64,000 nt of DNA from Nocardioides sp. SYSU D00038 (GTDB lineage Bacteria; Actinomycetota; Actinomycetes; Propionibacteriales; Nocardioidaceae): positions 62,001 through 126,000 of the forward strand of contig NZ_JAFFJT010000023.1 of NCBI RefSeq assembly GCF_016924665.1. The letters run 5' to 3'. Made by a program: the position numbers and the translations under genes. Under the pieces are notes generated by a model. The model saw only the letters and a program-made list of their open reading frames with translations. It searched no databases and was not told where the DNA came from. Below are positions 31,455-39,860 of the stretch, in pieces. Numbering within the stretch: position 1 is the stretch's first letter; every line of letters starts with the position of its first letter.

Positions 31455-32993
31455 TCAGGACACCTCCTGCGGCACGTCCGTGAGCCGCGCCTTGTAGAGC
31501 TTGCCGTTGGGGTCGCGCGGCAGCGCCTCGTGCACGACGTAGTCGCGGGGGCGCTTCACCGCCGCCAGGCGCTCCGCCACGTGGGCCCTCAGCTCGGCTA
31601 CGGCCTGGTCGGGCGGGGGGGCGCCCCTGCCCAGCACCAGGTGCACGACCGGCACCTCACCGAGATCCTCGTCGGCGCGGGGCACGACGCCCGCGTCGCC
31701 GACGTAGGGGTGGCTCAGCACCGCCGACTCGATCTCGGCCGGGTAGACGTTGACGCCGCCGACCACGATCATCTCGCTCGCCCGGCCGGTGAGGTAGAGG
31801 AAGCCGTCGGCGTCGACGTAGCCCACGTCCCAGACGGTCAGCAGCCCGTCGCGCCGCGAGCCCTCGGTCTTGCCCGGGTCGTTGTGGTACTCGACCTTGT
31901 CCTCGCCCTGGCGCATGTAGACGATGCCCTGCTCGCCGGTCGGCACCTCCTCGCCGTTGCTGTCGAGGATCCGTAGGGTCGAGATCGAGGCGGGGCGGCC
32001 AACGGTGCCGGGGTGGGCGAGCCACTCCTCGGGCCGCGCGACCGTCGTGCCGACCTCGGTGGAGCCGTAGTACTCGTAGACGACCGGGCCGAACCAGTCC
32101 ATGATGCGGCGCTTGACCTCGACCGGGCAGGGCGCGGCGCCGTGCAACACGTAGCGCAGCGAGCTGACGTCGGCGGCCGCGCGCACGTCCTCGGGCAGCT
32201 GGAGCAGCCGGTGGAAGTGGGTCGGCACCATGCTGGTGCCGGTCACACCGTGCCGCTGGACCCGCTCGAGGAAGCCCTCGGGGGTCCAGCCGTCCATCAG
32301 CACCATGGTGCCGCCGGCGTGCAGGGCGCCCATCGCGGGCGTGATGTTGGCGGAGTGGTAGAGCGGCGCGGAGACCAGCCAGCGCGCGAACGCCGGGCGC
32401 TCCATGCCGAACTCCTGGAAGAGCCAGACGTACGCGCGCGCGCCGGTGTCAGCGTCGGCACCGGAGAGCGGTCGTTTCACGCCCTTGGGGCGCCCGGTCG
32501 TGCCGGAGGTGTACATCATCAGCGAGCCGGCGGGTGTGGCCTCGGGCGACGTGTCGGGCATGCCCTCGGTCAGCGCCGACCACGGCAGCGAGCCGAAGGC
32601 CGGCGTGCCGTCGACGACGACCGGCACGGTGCCGTCGGCCGCGGCGACCACGGCCTCCTCGGCACGCTCGCTGACCACGGCGAGCCTGGTGCCGCTGTCG
32701 GCCAGGATGTGGGCGATCTCGTGGCGGGTGAGGTGGTAGTTGACCGTCACCAGGTAGAGGCCGGACTGCATCGCAGCGAGGTAGAGCGCGACCATGCCGA
32801 CGGAGTTGGTCATCACGCAGGCGACGGTGTCGCCCTCGCGCAGCCCGTGCAGCTCACGGAAGCCGTGGCTGATCCGGTTGACCTCGGCGAAGAGCTCGCC
32901 GTACGTGAGGCTGCTGTCGTCCGCCGCGATGATCGCCGTCTGCTCCGGCGCGGCCTGAGCCCAGAGCCGGAACCCCACTCGCTCGTCCGTCAC
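31455..32993 (-). CDS. Acyl-CoA synthetase (AMP-binding)
   Basis: A 512-residue ANL ligase. Motifs are the P-loop MMYTSGTTGRPKGV (about 165-178), YEYYGSTEVG, VWDVGYVDADGFLYLTGR and the catalytic lysine in RDPNGKLYKARL near the end. The DVGYVD form of the hinge resembles FadD3/FadD13-like ligases. The GTG at 32993 was chosen because AGGAGG lies 7 bp upstream; the longer open frame starts inside the operator. First gene of the unit with the two acyl-CoA dehydrogenases, divergent from the metallo-hydrolase gene, with operator B between them. Confidence 0.9.
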   Translation of the reverse strand: MTDERVGFRLWAQAAPEQTAIIAADDSSLTYGELFAEVNRISHGFRELHGLREGDTVACVMTNSVGMVALYLAAMQSGLYLVTVNYHLTRHEIAHILADSGTRLAVVSERAEEAVVAAADGTVPVVVDGTPAFGSLPWSALTEGMPDTSPEATPAGSLMMYTSGTTGRPKGVKRPLSGADADTGARAYVWLFQEFGMERPAFARWLVSAPLYHSANITPAMGALHAGGTMVLMDGWTPEGFLERVQRHGVTGTSMVPTHFHRLLQLPEDVRAAADVSSLRYVLHGAAPCPVEVKRRIMDWFGPVVYEYYGSTEVGTTVARPEEWLAHPGTVGRPASISTLRILDSNGEEVPTGEQGIVYMRQGEDKVEYHNDPGKTEGSRRDGLLTVWDVGYVDADGFLYLTGRASEMIVVGGVNVYPAEIESAVLSHPYVGDAGVVPRADEDLGEVPVVHLVLGRGAPPPDQAVAELRAHVAERLAAVKRPRDYVVHEALPRDPNGKLYKARLTDVPQEVS

Positions 32994-33012
32994 CACCAGC
33001 CTCCTCGACACA

Positions 33013-33030
33013 ATTCCGACCATTCGGTAT
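33013..33030. promoter_or_regulatory. Regulon operator site B
   Basis: ATTCCGACCATTCGGTAT lies between the divergent CoA-synthetase (start 32993) and metallo-hydrolase (start 33069) genes. Its left half is identical to site A for nine bases. It may control both directions. Confidence 0.75.
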
Positions 33031-33068
33031 GTTCCGGTTCGACGTCACAGTAGACGGGACCACCAGCG

Positions 33069-34049
33069 ATGTCCACACCCGTTCACGAGCACCACGCGGC
33101 GGCCTACCGGGCCCGCGAGGTGCCGCCTCCGGCACGCCTCGGGCACGGCATCACCGCGCTGCCCGTCCCGCTCGCCGGCAGCGCGCTGCGCTCGGTGATG
33201 GTCTACACGATCGAGACCTCGGCGGGCGTCGTGCTCGTCGACGCGGGCTACCGGCACGCGAGCTGCTGGAACGCCGCCGTCGAGGCGCTCGCCACCATCG
33301 GCCACCGGGTCGAGGACGTCGTCGCCGTGCTGCTCACCCACAACCACCCAGACCACGTCGGCCTGGCCGACCAGGTGCGGCAGGTGAGCGGGGCGCGTGT
33401 TGTCATGCACCGGCGCGACGACTTCGCGAGCCAGCAGCTCGAGCGCGGTCCCTTCCTCGGCCAGCTCGCGGCGGCGCTCTCCCAGACCGGCGCGCCCGAG
33501 GACGTCGCGACGCAGATGTACGCCGCGGCCGTCACCGTCGCGGTCCACCACGAGGACCTCGTGCTCGACCAGGTGCTCGAGGAACCCGACACTCCCCTGG
33601 TGTTCGGTGACACCGAGATCCGGGCGCTGCACCTCCCCGGCCACACCTACGGCCACACCTGCTACCTCCACCCGGCCGGCGTACTCCTCACCGGCGACAC
33701 CCTCATGCCCGAGGGCCCCACTCAACTGGCGATCGCCGCCGAGCCCGGCGACGACCCTGCCGGCGACCTGCTCGCCTCGCTGCGCCGGATCGCCGCCCTC
33801 GACCCGGACCTCGCCGGCCCTGCCCACCAGTACCCCTTCACCGACGTCGGCCGCCGCGCCCTCGACCTCCACGACTTCCACGCCCGCGAGGTCGAGGCGG
33901 TTGCGACGCTCGCCGAGCGCTACGACACCGCCTGGGAGATCGCCCCCCACCTCACCTGGGCCAAGCCCTGGGACGACATGGGCCTCGGCACCCAGCGCTT
34001 CGCGCTCGTCCACGCCCTCGGTCTGCTGCGCGCCGTACGTCAGGGGTAG
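33069..34049 (+). CDS. MBL-fold metallo-hydrolase
   Basis: A 326-residue metallo-beta-lactamase-fold hydrolase. It has the zinc motif THNHPDHVG (H91, H93, D95, H96), the third-ligand segment LHLPGHTYGHTCYL near residue 197, and LLTGDTLMP supplying the bridging aspartate. A helical C-terminal region (about 240-326) follows, as in the glyoxalase II and lactonase branches. In a CoA-catabolism cluster it could hydrolyse a thioester or lactone, including lactones formed by luciferase-type Baeyer-Villiger oxidation. It is alone in its orientation and ends 92 bp before the convergent ligase gene. Confidence 0.87.
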   Translation: MSTPVHEHHAAAYRAREVPPPARLGHGITALPVPLAGSALRSVMVYTIETSAGVVLVDAGYRHASCWNAAVEALATIGHRVEDVVAVLLTHNHPDHVGLADQVRQVSGARVVMHRRDDFASQQLERGPFLGQLAAALSQTGAPEDVATQMYAAAVTVAVHHEDLVLDQVLEEPDTPLVFGDTEIRALHLPGHTYGHTCYLHPAGVLLTGDTLMPEGPTQLAIAAEPGDDPAGDLLASLRRIAALDPDLAGPAHQYPFTDVGRRALDLHDFHAREVEAVATLAERYDTAWEIAPHLTWAKPWDDMGLGTQRFALVHALGLLRAVRQG

Positions 34050-34141
34050 CCGAATGGGGACCAAATCGCGCCGGGCTGGCCGAGGCCGGTCATCCAGCTC
34101 CCCACTGCGCTGACGAGTGAGCCTGCACGGCAGCATCCCCG

Positions 34142-35698
34142 TCAGACACCGGGCCTGTTCTCGGCCGCCCAGTCCGGGCTGAGATGGGTGCGGAGCTTGC
34201 GCAGGTCCCGCTTGAGGACCTTCCCGGAGGGGTTCACAGGGAGGTCCTCGACGAGGTAGATCTCCTTGGGGATCTTGAAGCGGCCCAGGCGGCTGTTGGC
34301 GTGGGCGATGAGGTCGACGGGATCGAGGCCGGGGTGGGCGACGACGAAGGCGACCGGCACCTCCTGCCACTTCTCGTGCGGGGCCCCGACGACGGAGGCG
34401 GCGAGCACGAGGGGGTGGTCGCAGAGGACGTTCTCGATCTCGGCCGACGACATGTTCTCGCCGCCGCTGCGGATCATGTCCTTGAGGCGGTCGCGGATGT
34501 AGAGGTAGCCGTCCTCGTCGAAGCAGCCGACGTCGCCGGTGTGGAACCAGCCGTCGCGGAAGGCCTGGGCGGTGGCCTCGGGGTCGTCGAGGTAGCCGGC
34601 GCTGACCTTGGGGCCCCGGGCGACGACCTCGCCGTTCTCGCCGACCGGTACGTCGCGGCCGTTTGTGTCGACGACCCGGACCTCGACCCACGGTAGGGGC
34701 AGCCCGACCGAGCCCTGCTTGGAGTCCTGGTGGGCGGCGTCGAGGTAGGTCAGGCCGCTGCAGGTCTCGGTGAGGCCGTAGCCCTCGATCAGGCGCGCGT
34801 TGGGGAAGATGCCGCGTGCGACTCCGAAGAGGGCGGGCGGCACCTGGCTGAAGATCAGCCAGCGCACCGACGACAGGTCGGGCACGGTGCCGCGGGCGTC
34901 GGCCTCGCGTCGGATCATGTCGAGCATCGTCGCCGCGACCACCATCCCGGTGATGCCCTCGGCCTCGATCGCGTCGAGGATCGCCGCGGGGTCGAACCGG
35001 CGCTGGAGCACCATCCGGCCGCCGACGTGCCAGATGCCGTAGCCCGGCAGGTCGGTGCCGCCGACGTGGTAGAGCGGCGCGAAGTTGAGGATCCGGTCGG
35101 TCGAGCGCAGCCCGAGGTCGAAGACCTGTGCGTGGATGTTGGCGTTCACGTTGCCGTGGCTGAGCATCACGCCCTTGGGCAGCGACGTCGTGCCCGACGT
35201 GTAGACCACGCGCTGGAGGGTGCCGGAGTCGACGTCGGCGTCGTCGACCCGCTCGCCCCGGTGCTGCTCGATGAGTACGCCGACCGTGAGCCACGCGTCG
35301 TCCACCGGCTCGAGCGCGATCGGGCGTACGCCGCCGACCTGCGCGATCGCCGCGACGGTGACCTCGGCGTGCTCCGGCACGGTGCCGGCCGCGACCACGC
35401 GCGCGTGCCGCATCAGGTGGGCGAGCTCGCCGGCGGTCAGGCGGTAGTTGAGCGGCACGAGGACGCCGCCCAGCCTCGCGAGGGCCAGGCCGAGGAGGAG
35501 GAACTCCGGCACGTTGCTCGCGACGACCGCCACCCGGTCGTCGCGGCCGATGCCCTCGCCGCGCAGGCCCGCGGCAAGCGCGTCGACGTCGCGGTCGAGC
35601 TCGGCGTAGGTCCAGCGTCGGTCCTCGAAGACCAGGGCGTCGACGTCTGCGAACCGTACGGCGTGCCCGCGCAGCATCCGGGACAGGTTGGCGGTCAC
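34142..35698 (-). CDS. Long-chain/aryl acyl-CoA synthetase (FadD-like)
   Basis: A 518-residue ANL ligase. Motifs are VVYTSGTTSLPKGVMLSHGN (about 166-185), EGYGLTETCSG, WFHTGDVGCFDEDGYLYIRDR and the catalytic lysine in NPSGKVLKRDL. The GTG at 35698 overlaps the stop of the paralogous ligase upstream (GTGA). It is the last gene of the eleven-gene unit that begins with the Dpp-type binding protein at 46249. It is close to the next ligase in sequence (shared RRWTYAELDRDVD), so tandem duplication is likely. Confidence 0.9.
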   Translation of the reverse strand: MTANLSRMLRGHAVRFADVDALVFEDRRWTYAELDRDVDALAAGLRGEGIGRDDRVAVVASNVPEFLLLGLALARLGGVLVPLNYRLTAGELAHLMRHARVVAAGTVPEHAEVTVAAIAQVGGVRPIALEPVDDAWLTVGVLIEQHRGERVDDADVDSGTLQRVVYTSGTTSLPKGVMLSHGNVNANIHAQVFDLGLRSTDRILNFAPLYHVGGTDLPGYGIWHVGGRMVLQRRFDPAAILDAIEAEGITGMVVAATMLDMIRREADARGTVPDLSSVRWLIFSQVPPALFGVARGIFPNARLIEGYGLTETCSGLTYLDAAHQDSKQGSVGLPLPWVEVRVVDTNGRDVPVGENGEVVARGPKVSAGYLDDPEATAQAFRDGWFHTGDVGCFDEDGYLYIRDRLKDMIRSGGENMSSAEIENVLCDHPLVLAASVVGAPHEKWQEVPVAFVVAHPGLDPVDLIAHANSRLGRFKIPKEIYLVEDLPVNPSGKVLKRDLRKLRTHLSPDWAAENRPGV

Positions 35699-37224
35699 GA
35701 CGCGTCGGCCTCCTCGCGCAGCTTCTTCTTGAGCACCTTGCCCGAGTCGTTGCGGGGCAGCGAGCCCACGACGTCCACGTGCTTGGGCACCTTGAACCTG
35801 GCGAGGTGGTCGCGGCAGTGCTGCTTGATCGCCTCGGCGTCGACGACCTCGACGTCGACCCCCTCGCGGAGCACGACGAACGCCTTGGGCACCTCGTCCC
35901 AGCGCTCGTCGGGTACGCCGATGACGGCGACCTCGGCGACGTCGGGGTGCGCGGCGATGACGCGCTCGACCTCGGCGCTGGCGATGTTCTCGCCGCCGGA
36001 CTTGATCAGGTCGGTGCGCCGGTCGACGAACCACAGGTAGCCGTCGGCGTCGACACGGCCGACGTCGCCGGTGAGGAACCAGCCGTCGCGGCGGGTGCGC
36101 GAGGTCGTCTCCTCGTCGCGCCAGTAGCCGGGCGAGACCTTCGCGCCACGCACGATGATCTGCCCGGGCGTGCTGGCCGGCAGGTCCTGGAGATCGTCGT
36201 CGACGATGCGCAGGTGGGTCTGCGGGAAGGGCACCCCGAGCGCGCCGACCTTCTCCTGCTCGTGCGCGGCGTCCATGTAGCAGAACCCGTTGCACAGCTC
36301 GGTCATGCCGTAGGTGTCGACGAGCCGCACGTGCGGCAGCAGCTCCTTGACCCGGCGGCGCACGGTGGGTGCGACGCCGGCGAAGATCAGGTATCGCACG
36401 GTGGCGAGGTCGGCGACGTCGAGCTCGAGCAGCCCGAAGAGGATCTGGGCCGCGAGCACGAGACCGGTCACGCGCTCCTGCGCGACGACACGGGCGATGT
36501 CGTCGGGCTGGAAGGTGGGCGTGAGCACCATCGTGCCGCCGGCGACGAAGATCGCGATCCCCGGCGCCTCCAGTCCGCTGACGTGGAAGAGCGGCGCCGA
36601 GACCAGGATCCGGTCGTCCTGGGTCAGCTCCAGCTCGAGCACCTGGCCGAGGTGGTTGGCCGCGATGTTGCCGCACGTGTGGATGACGCCCTTCGGACGC
36701 GCCGTGGTGCCCGAGGTGTAGAGCAGGCGGTGGACGTCGTCAGGCGACTTCTCCGCGTCGGGCACCCGTACGCCGTCGGGCACCCCGGCGAGCAGGTCCG
36801 CCAACCGCGGGTTGTCGCCGACGGCCCGCTCCTGGTTGGCGACACCGGCCCGCAGCCCGGTCTGCTCGAGCAGCAGGGCCGCGTCGTCGTGGAAGTCGTC
36901 GTCGTAGAGCAGCACCGAGATGCCGGCCTGGTCGACGACGTAGCCCTGCTCGGTCGCGTGCAGCCGCCAGTTGAGCGGCACCGAGATCGCGCCGATCCGG
37001 CTCAACGCCAGCAGCTCCAGCACGTACGTCGCGTGGTTGCGGCCCAGCACGCCGACCAGGTCGTCGGCGGTCACCCCCGCGGCCAGGAGGGCGGCGGCGT
37101 GCCGGTCGACGTCGCGGTCGAGCTCGGCGTAGGTCCAGCGCCGGGCGCCGTCGACGAGCGCCTCGCGGTCACCGCGGCGGTTGGCCTGCCGCCGCAGGAC
37201 CTCGGAGAAGTTGCTGGTCGGCAT
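35695..37224 (-). CDS. Acyl-CoA synthetase (FadD-like), tandem paralog
   Basis: A 509-residue ANL ligase, paralogous to its downstream neighbour. Motifs are LLYTSGTTARPKGVIHTCGN, VDTYGMTELCNG, WFLTGDVGRVDADGYLWFVDR and NDSGKVLKKKLREE. The ATG at 37224 overlaps the stop of the VOC gene (ATGA). Two adjacent ligases in one operon suggest activation of two different acids from one substrate, for example a ring fragment and a side chain. Confidence 0.9.
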   Translation of the reverse strand: MPTSNFSEVLRRQANRRGDREALVDGARRWTYAELDRDVDRHAAALLAAGVTADDLVGVLGRNHATYVLELLALSRIGAISVPLNWRLHATEQGYVVDQAGISVLLYDDDFHDDAALLLEQTGLRAGVANQERAVGDNPRLADLLAGVPDGVRVPDAEKSPDDVHRLLYTSGTTARPKGVIHTCGNIAANHLGQVLELELTQDDRILVSAPLFHVSGLEAPGIAIFVAGGTMVLTPTFQPDDIARVVAQERVTGLVLAAQILFGLLELDVADLATVRYLIFAGVAPTVRRRVKELLPHVRLVDTYGMTELCNGFCYMDAAHEQEKVGALGVPFPQTHLRIVDDDLQDLPASTPGQIIVRGAKVSPGYWRDEETTSRTRRDGWFLTGDVGRVDADGYLWFVDRRTDLIKSGGENIASAEVERVIAAHPDVAEVAVIGVPDERWDEVPKAFVVLREGVDVEVVDAEAIKQHCRDHLARFKVPKHVDVVGSLPRNDSGKVLKKKLREEADAS

Positions 37225-37718
37225 CAGGCGCCCTGCTCGACGCGGTAGGCGAGGATCTCCTCCCGCGTCGGCAACGACACGAACTCCAGGAGGTTGCCGT
37301 CGGGGTCGCGGGCCGCGAAGGCGTGGATGTAGCCGTAGTTCTCCAGCAGCACCCGGTTGGGCTCGGTGAGCGGCTCGCCTCCCAGCTCGCGCACCCGGTC
37401 GTAGACCTCGGCGAGCTCGTCGAGCGGCACCTCGAAGCTGAGCAGGAAGGTGCCCAGCTCCAAGTGGCCGGCGTCCGGCGTACGACGCGCCTCGCCGTTC
37501 CACTCGATCAGCTCCAGCTGGCCGACCCGGCTGGGTCCCTGGAGGTACTGCACCTTGCCGGTCGTGCCGACCGGGAGGCCGAGCGACTCCTCGATGCCGG
37601 GTCCGCCCACGTCGGAGCGGAGCGTGCGGTGGTAGCCGAGCGCCTTCTCGTAGAAGTCGGCGGCGCGCTCCACGTCGGCGACGGTCATCGCGACGTGGTG
37701 GACTTCGCTGACGGGCAT
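37224..37718 (-). CDS. VOC/glyoxalase-family protein
   Basis: A 164-residue vicinal-oxygen-chelate protein resembling methylmalonyl-CoA epimerase-like members. It opens EVHHVAMTVADVERAADFYEKALGY with a possible metal histidine at HH (6-7), has VGQLELIEWNGEARR, a late GTFLLSFEV strand and a C-terminal ligand strand ARDPDGNLLEFV. A ribosome site (GGAGATC) precedes the ATG at 37718. Epimerisation of a branched acyl-CoA is a reasonable guess; ring cleavage is less likely because only one module is present. Confidence 0.84.
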   Translation of the reverse strand: MPVSEVHHVAMTVADVERAADFYEKALGYHRTLRSDVGGPGIEESLGLPVGTTGKVQYLQGPSRVGQLELIEWNGEARRTPDAGHLELGTFLLSFEVPLDELAEVYDRVRELGGEPLTEPNRVLLENYGYIHAFAARDPDGNLLEFVSLPTREEILAYRVEQGA

Positions 37719-37737
37719 GGGGATCTCCTTGGTCAGA

Positions 37738-38658
37738 TCAGGCGCGGGCGGGGTCACCCAGCAGCGCGGCGCGGATGAGCTCGACCTCGCCGGCGCCGTC
37801 GTCGGGCGCGATCCAGCCGTCGAGCGAGGTGATCGCGTCGATGGCGGCGTGGACGTCGTCCGGGCTCGCCGGCTCCGGGCCGGAGTACCACCCCGGCGCC
37901 GTGCCCACGAAGAGACGGGCCACGCGACCACCGGCCGCGGACAGGACGTGGTGGGTGAGCTCGCAGCGCTCGGAGACGAGGTACGTCGCGACCGCGGCGA
38001 CGTGCCGCGGGTCGAAGTGGTCGGCGAGATCGCCGAGCAGGCCCTCGGTCATCCGGGTGGCGGCCGTCGGCGAAAGGCAGTTGACCTGGATCCCGTGCCG
38101 CTTCCCCTCGAGGGCGAGCACGTTCATCAGGCCGAGCAGGCCGGCCTTGGAGGCGGCGTAGCTGGCCTGGCCGAAGTTGCCGAGCAGGCCGGAGGCCGAC
38201 GTCGTCAGCAGCACCCGACCGTAGCCCTGCTCGATCATCACCGGCCAGGCCGGGCGGAGCACGTTGAAAGCGCCGCGCAGGTGCACGTCGAGCACCGGGT
38301 CGACATCCGCGTCCTCGACCTTGGCGAAGGACCGGTCCCGCAGGATCCCGGCGTTGTGGATGACCGCGTCGATGCGGCCCGAGGTCTTCAACGCGGTCTC
38401 GACCAGCGCCCGGCCGCCCTCGGCCTCGGCGACCGAGGCGGTCGACGCGACCGCCGAGCCGCCCGCGGCCACGATCTCGTCGACGACCCCCTGGGCAACG
38501 GCGATCGACGTGCCGTCGCCGCTGACCGAGCCGCCGACGTCGTTGACGACGACGTGGGCGCCGCGCTCGCCGAGCAGCAGGGCGTGCGCCCGGCCGATGC
38601 CGTTGCCGGCGCCGGTCACGATGACGGTGCGGCCGGTGAAGTCGATGCGGTCGTTCAT
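37738..38658 (-). CDS. Short-chain dehydrogenase/reductase, MFE-2 hydroxyacyl-CoA type
   Basis: A 306-residue SDR. The cofactor motif is VIVTGAGNGIGRAHALLLGERGA (about 12-34), the NAG strand is VIHNAGILRDRSF, the catalytic serine lies in TTSASGLLGNFGQ and the catalytic pair in YAASKAG. The NDVGGS segment and extended C-terminus are typical of the (3R)-hydroxyacyl-CoA dehydrogenase part of multifunctional beta-oxidation enzyme 2. It would oxidise a 3-hydroxyacyl-CoA made by the MaoC or crotonase proteins, just before the thiolase step. The ATG overlaps the thiolase stop. Confidence 0.9.
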   Translation of the reverse strand: MNDRIDFTGRTVIVTGAGNGIGRAHALLLGERGAHVVVNDVGGSVSGDGTSIAVAQGVVDEIVAAGGSAVASTASVAEAEGGRALVETALKTSGRIDAVIHNAGILRDRSFAKVEDADVDPVLDVHLRGAFNVLRPAWPVMIEQGYGRVLLTTSASGLLGNFGQASYAASKAGLLGLMNVLALEGKRHGIQVNCLSPTAATRMTEGLLGDLADHFDPRHVAAVATYLVSERCELTHHVLSAAGGRVARLFVGTAPGWYSGPEPASPDDVHAAIDAITSLDGWIAPDDGAGEVELIRAALLGDPARA

Positions 38659-39860
38659 GCGGCACCTCGATCCTTGGCCGGCTCGTTGCCCAGGACGGCG
38701 ACGAAGGCGACGCACGATCCCGGCTGACCGCCGAGGTTCTGGGCGACTGCCAGCGTGGCGTCGGCGACCTGCCGGTCGCCGGCCTCGCCACGCAGCTGCG
38801 TGTAGCACTCGAACATCATGCGCAGGCCGGTGGCGCCGATCGGGTGCCCGAAGGACTTGAGCCCGCCGTCGGTGTTGACCGGCAGCGCGCCCTCCAGCGC
38901 GTAGCGGCCGCCGAGGACGTCGACCCAGCCCTTCCCGCGCGCCGAGAATCCCAGGTCCTCCATCAGCACCAGCTCGGTCGGGGTGAAGCAGTCGTGGACC
39001 TCCGCCAGCGAGATCTCCGTCGCCGGGTCGGTGACGCCGGCCTGCTCGTAGGCGACCCGGGCCGCCTCGACGACCTCGGGGAACGTCGTGAAGTCGTAGT
39101 CGTCGGACGCCAGCCCGTCCCCCGCCCCCGCGACGAAGCCCATCCCCCGCAGGTAGACCGGCCGGTCGGTGTAGCGGTGGGCGTCCTCGGCCCGCACGAT
39201 CAGCGCAGCCGCGGCGCCGTCGGACACGCCTGAGCAGTCCATGACGCCCAGCGGACCCGCAATGCGCGGCGCCCGCTCGACGGCCTCGGCCGAGACCGCC
39301 TTGCGGAACTGGGCCCGCTCGTTGAGTGCGCCGTTGGCGTGGTTCTTGACCGCGATCGCGGTCAGGGTCCGGCGCAGGTCGGCGTCGTCGACGCCGTGCG
39401 CGCGCTGGTAGGCCGGCGCCAGGAGCGAGAAGCTCGCCGGTGCCGTCCAGTCGACGTCGGTGCCGTCCGCCGGCGGGAACACCGCGGTCAGGCCCGAGAA
39501 CGAGGAGTCCTTGAGCTTTTCCACACCGGTCGCCATCACCACGTCGTAGGCGCCCGAGGCCACGGCGTACGCCGCGTTGCGGAACGCCTCCGACCCGGTG
39601 GCGCAGTAGTTCTCGACCCGGGTGACCGGCTTGCCGCGCAGCCGGAGCGGCCGCGACAGGGTCTGGCCGGACATGCCGGATCCCTGCGTCCCGACCCAGA
39701 ACGCGTCGACGTCGTCGAGCTCGATCGCCGGCACGCTCTCGACGCACTCCCGCACGGCGTCGACCAGCAGGTCGTCGGCCGAGCTGTTCCAGTGGTCTCG
39801 GAAGGGCGTGCAGCCCATCCCGACGATGGCCACGTCGTGGGCCATCCGCCTAGTCGCCAT
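38655..39860 (-). CDS. Thiolase/SCP2-type lipid-transfer protein (Ltp-like)
   Basis: A 401-residue thiolase-superfamily protein. The nucleophile is C86 in VENYCATGSEAFRNA. Other motifs are AVHDCFTPTELVLMEDLGF and NTDGGLKSFGHPIGATGLRM with the conserved GHP. The C-terminal end (QNLGGQPGSCVAFVAVL) lacks the classic CxG of degradative thiolases, as in SCP-x/Ltp proteins. These cleave 3-oxoacyl-CoA or, with a DUF35 partner, act as retro-aldolases on side chains (Ltp2 of steroid degradation). A DUF35-bearing gene directly upstream overlaps it by 11 bp. I used the ATG at 39860 (GAGGAG ribosome site); the ATG at 39845 is possible. Confidence 0.9.
   Translation of the reverse strand: MATRRMAHDVAIVGMGCTPFRDHWNSSADDLLVDAVRECVESVPAIELDDVDAFWVGTQGSGMSGQTLSRPLRLRGKPVTRVENYCATGSEAFRNAAYAVASGAYDVVMATGVEKLKDSSFSGLTAVFPPADGTDVDWTAPASFSLLAPAYQRAHGVDDADLRRTLTAIAVKNHANGALNERAQFRKAVSAEAVERAPRIAGPLGVMDCSGVSDGAAAALIVRAEDAHRYTDRPVYLRGMGFVAGAGDGLASDDYDFTTFPEVVEAARVAYEQAGVTDPATEISLAEVHDCFTPTELVLMEDLGFSARGKGWVDVLGGRYALEGALPVNTDGGLKSFGHPIGATGLRMMFECYTQLRGEAGDRQVADATLAVAQNLGGQPGSCVAFVAVLGNEPAKDRGAA

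Noticed and set aside
28901..31483. An 860-codon open frame on the plus strand
   Set aside because: Antisense to two acyl-CoA dehydrogenases and part of a luciferase-like gene; no family motif of its own.
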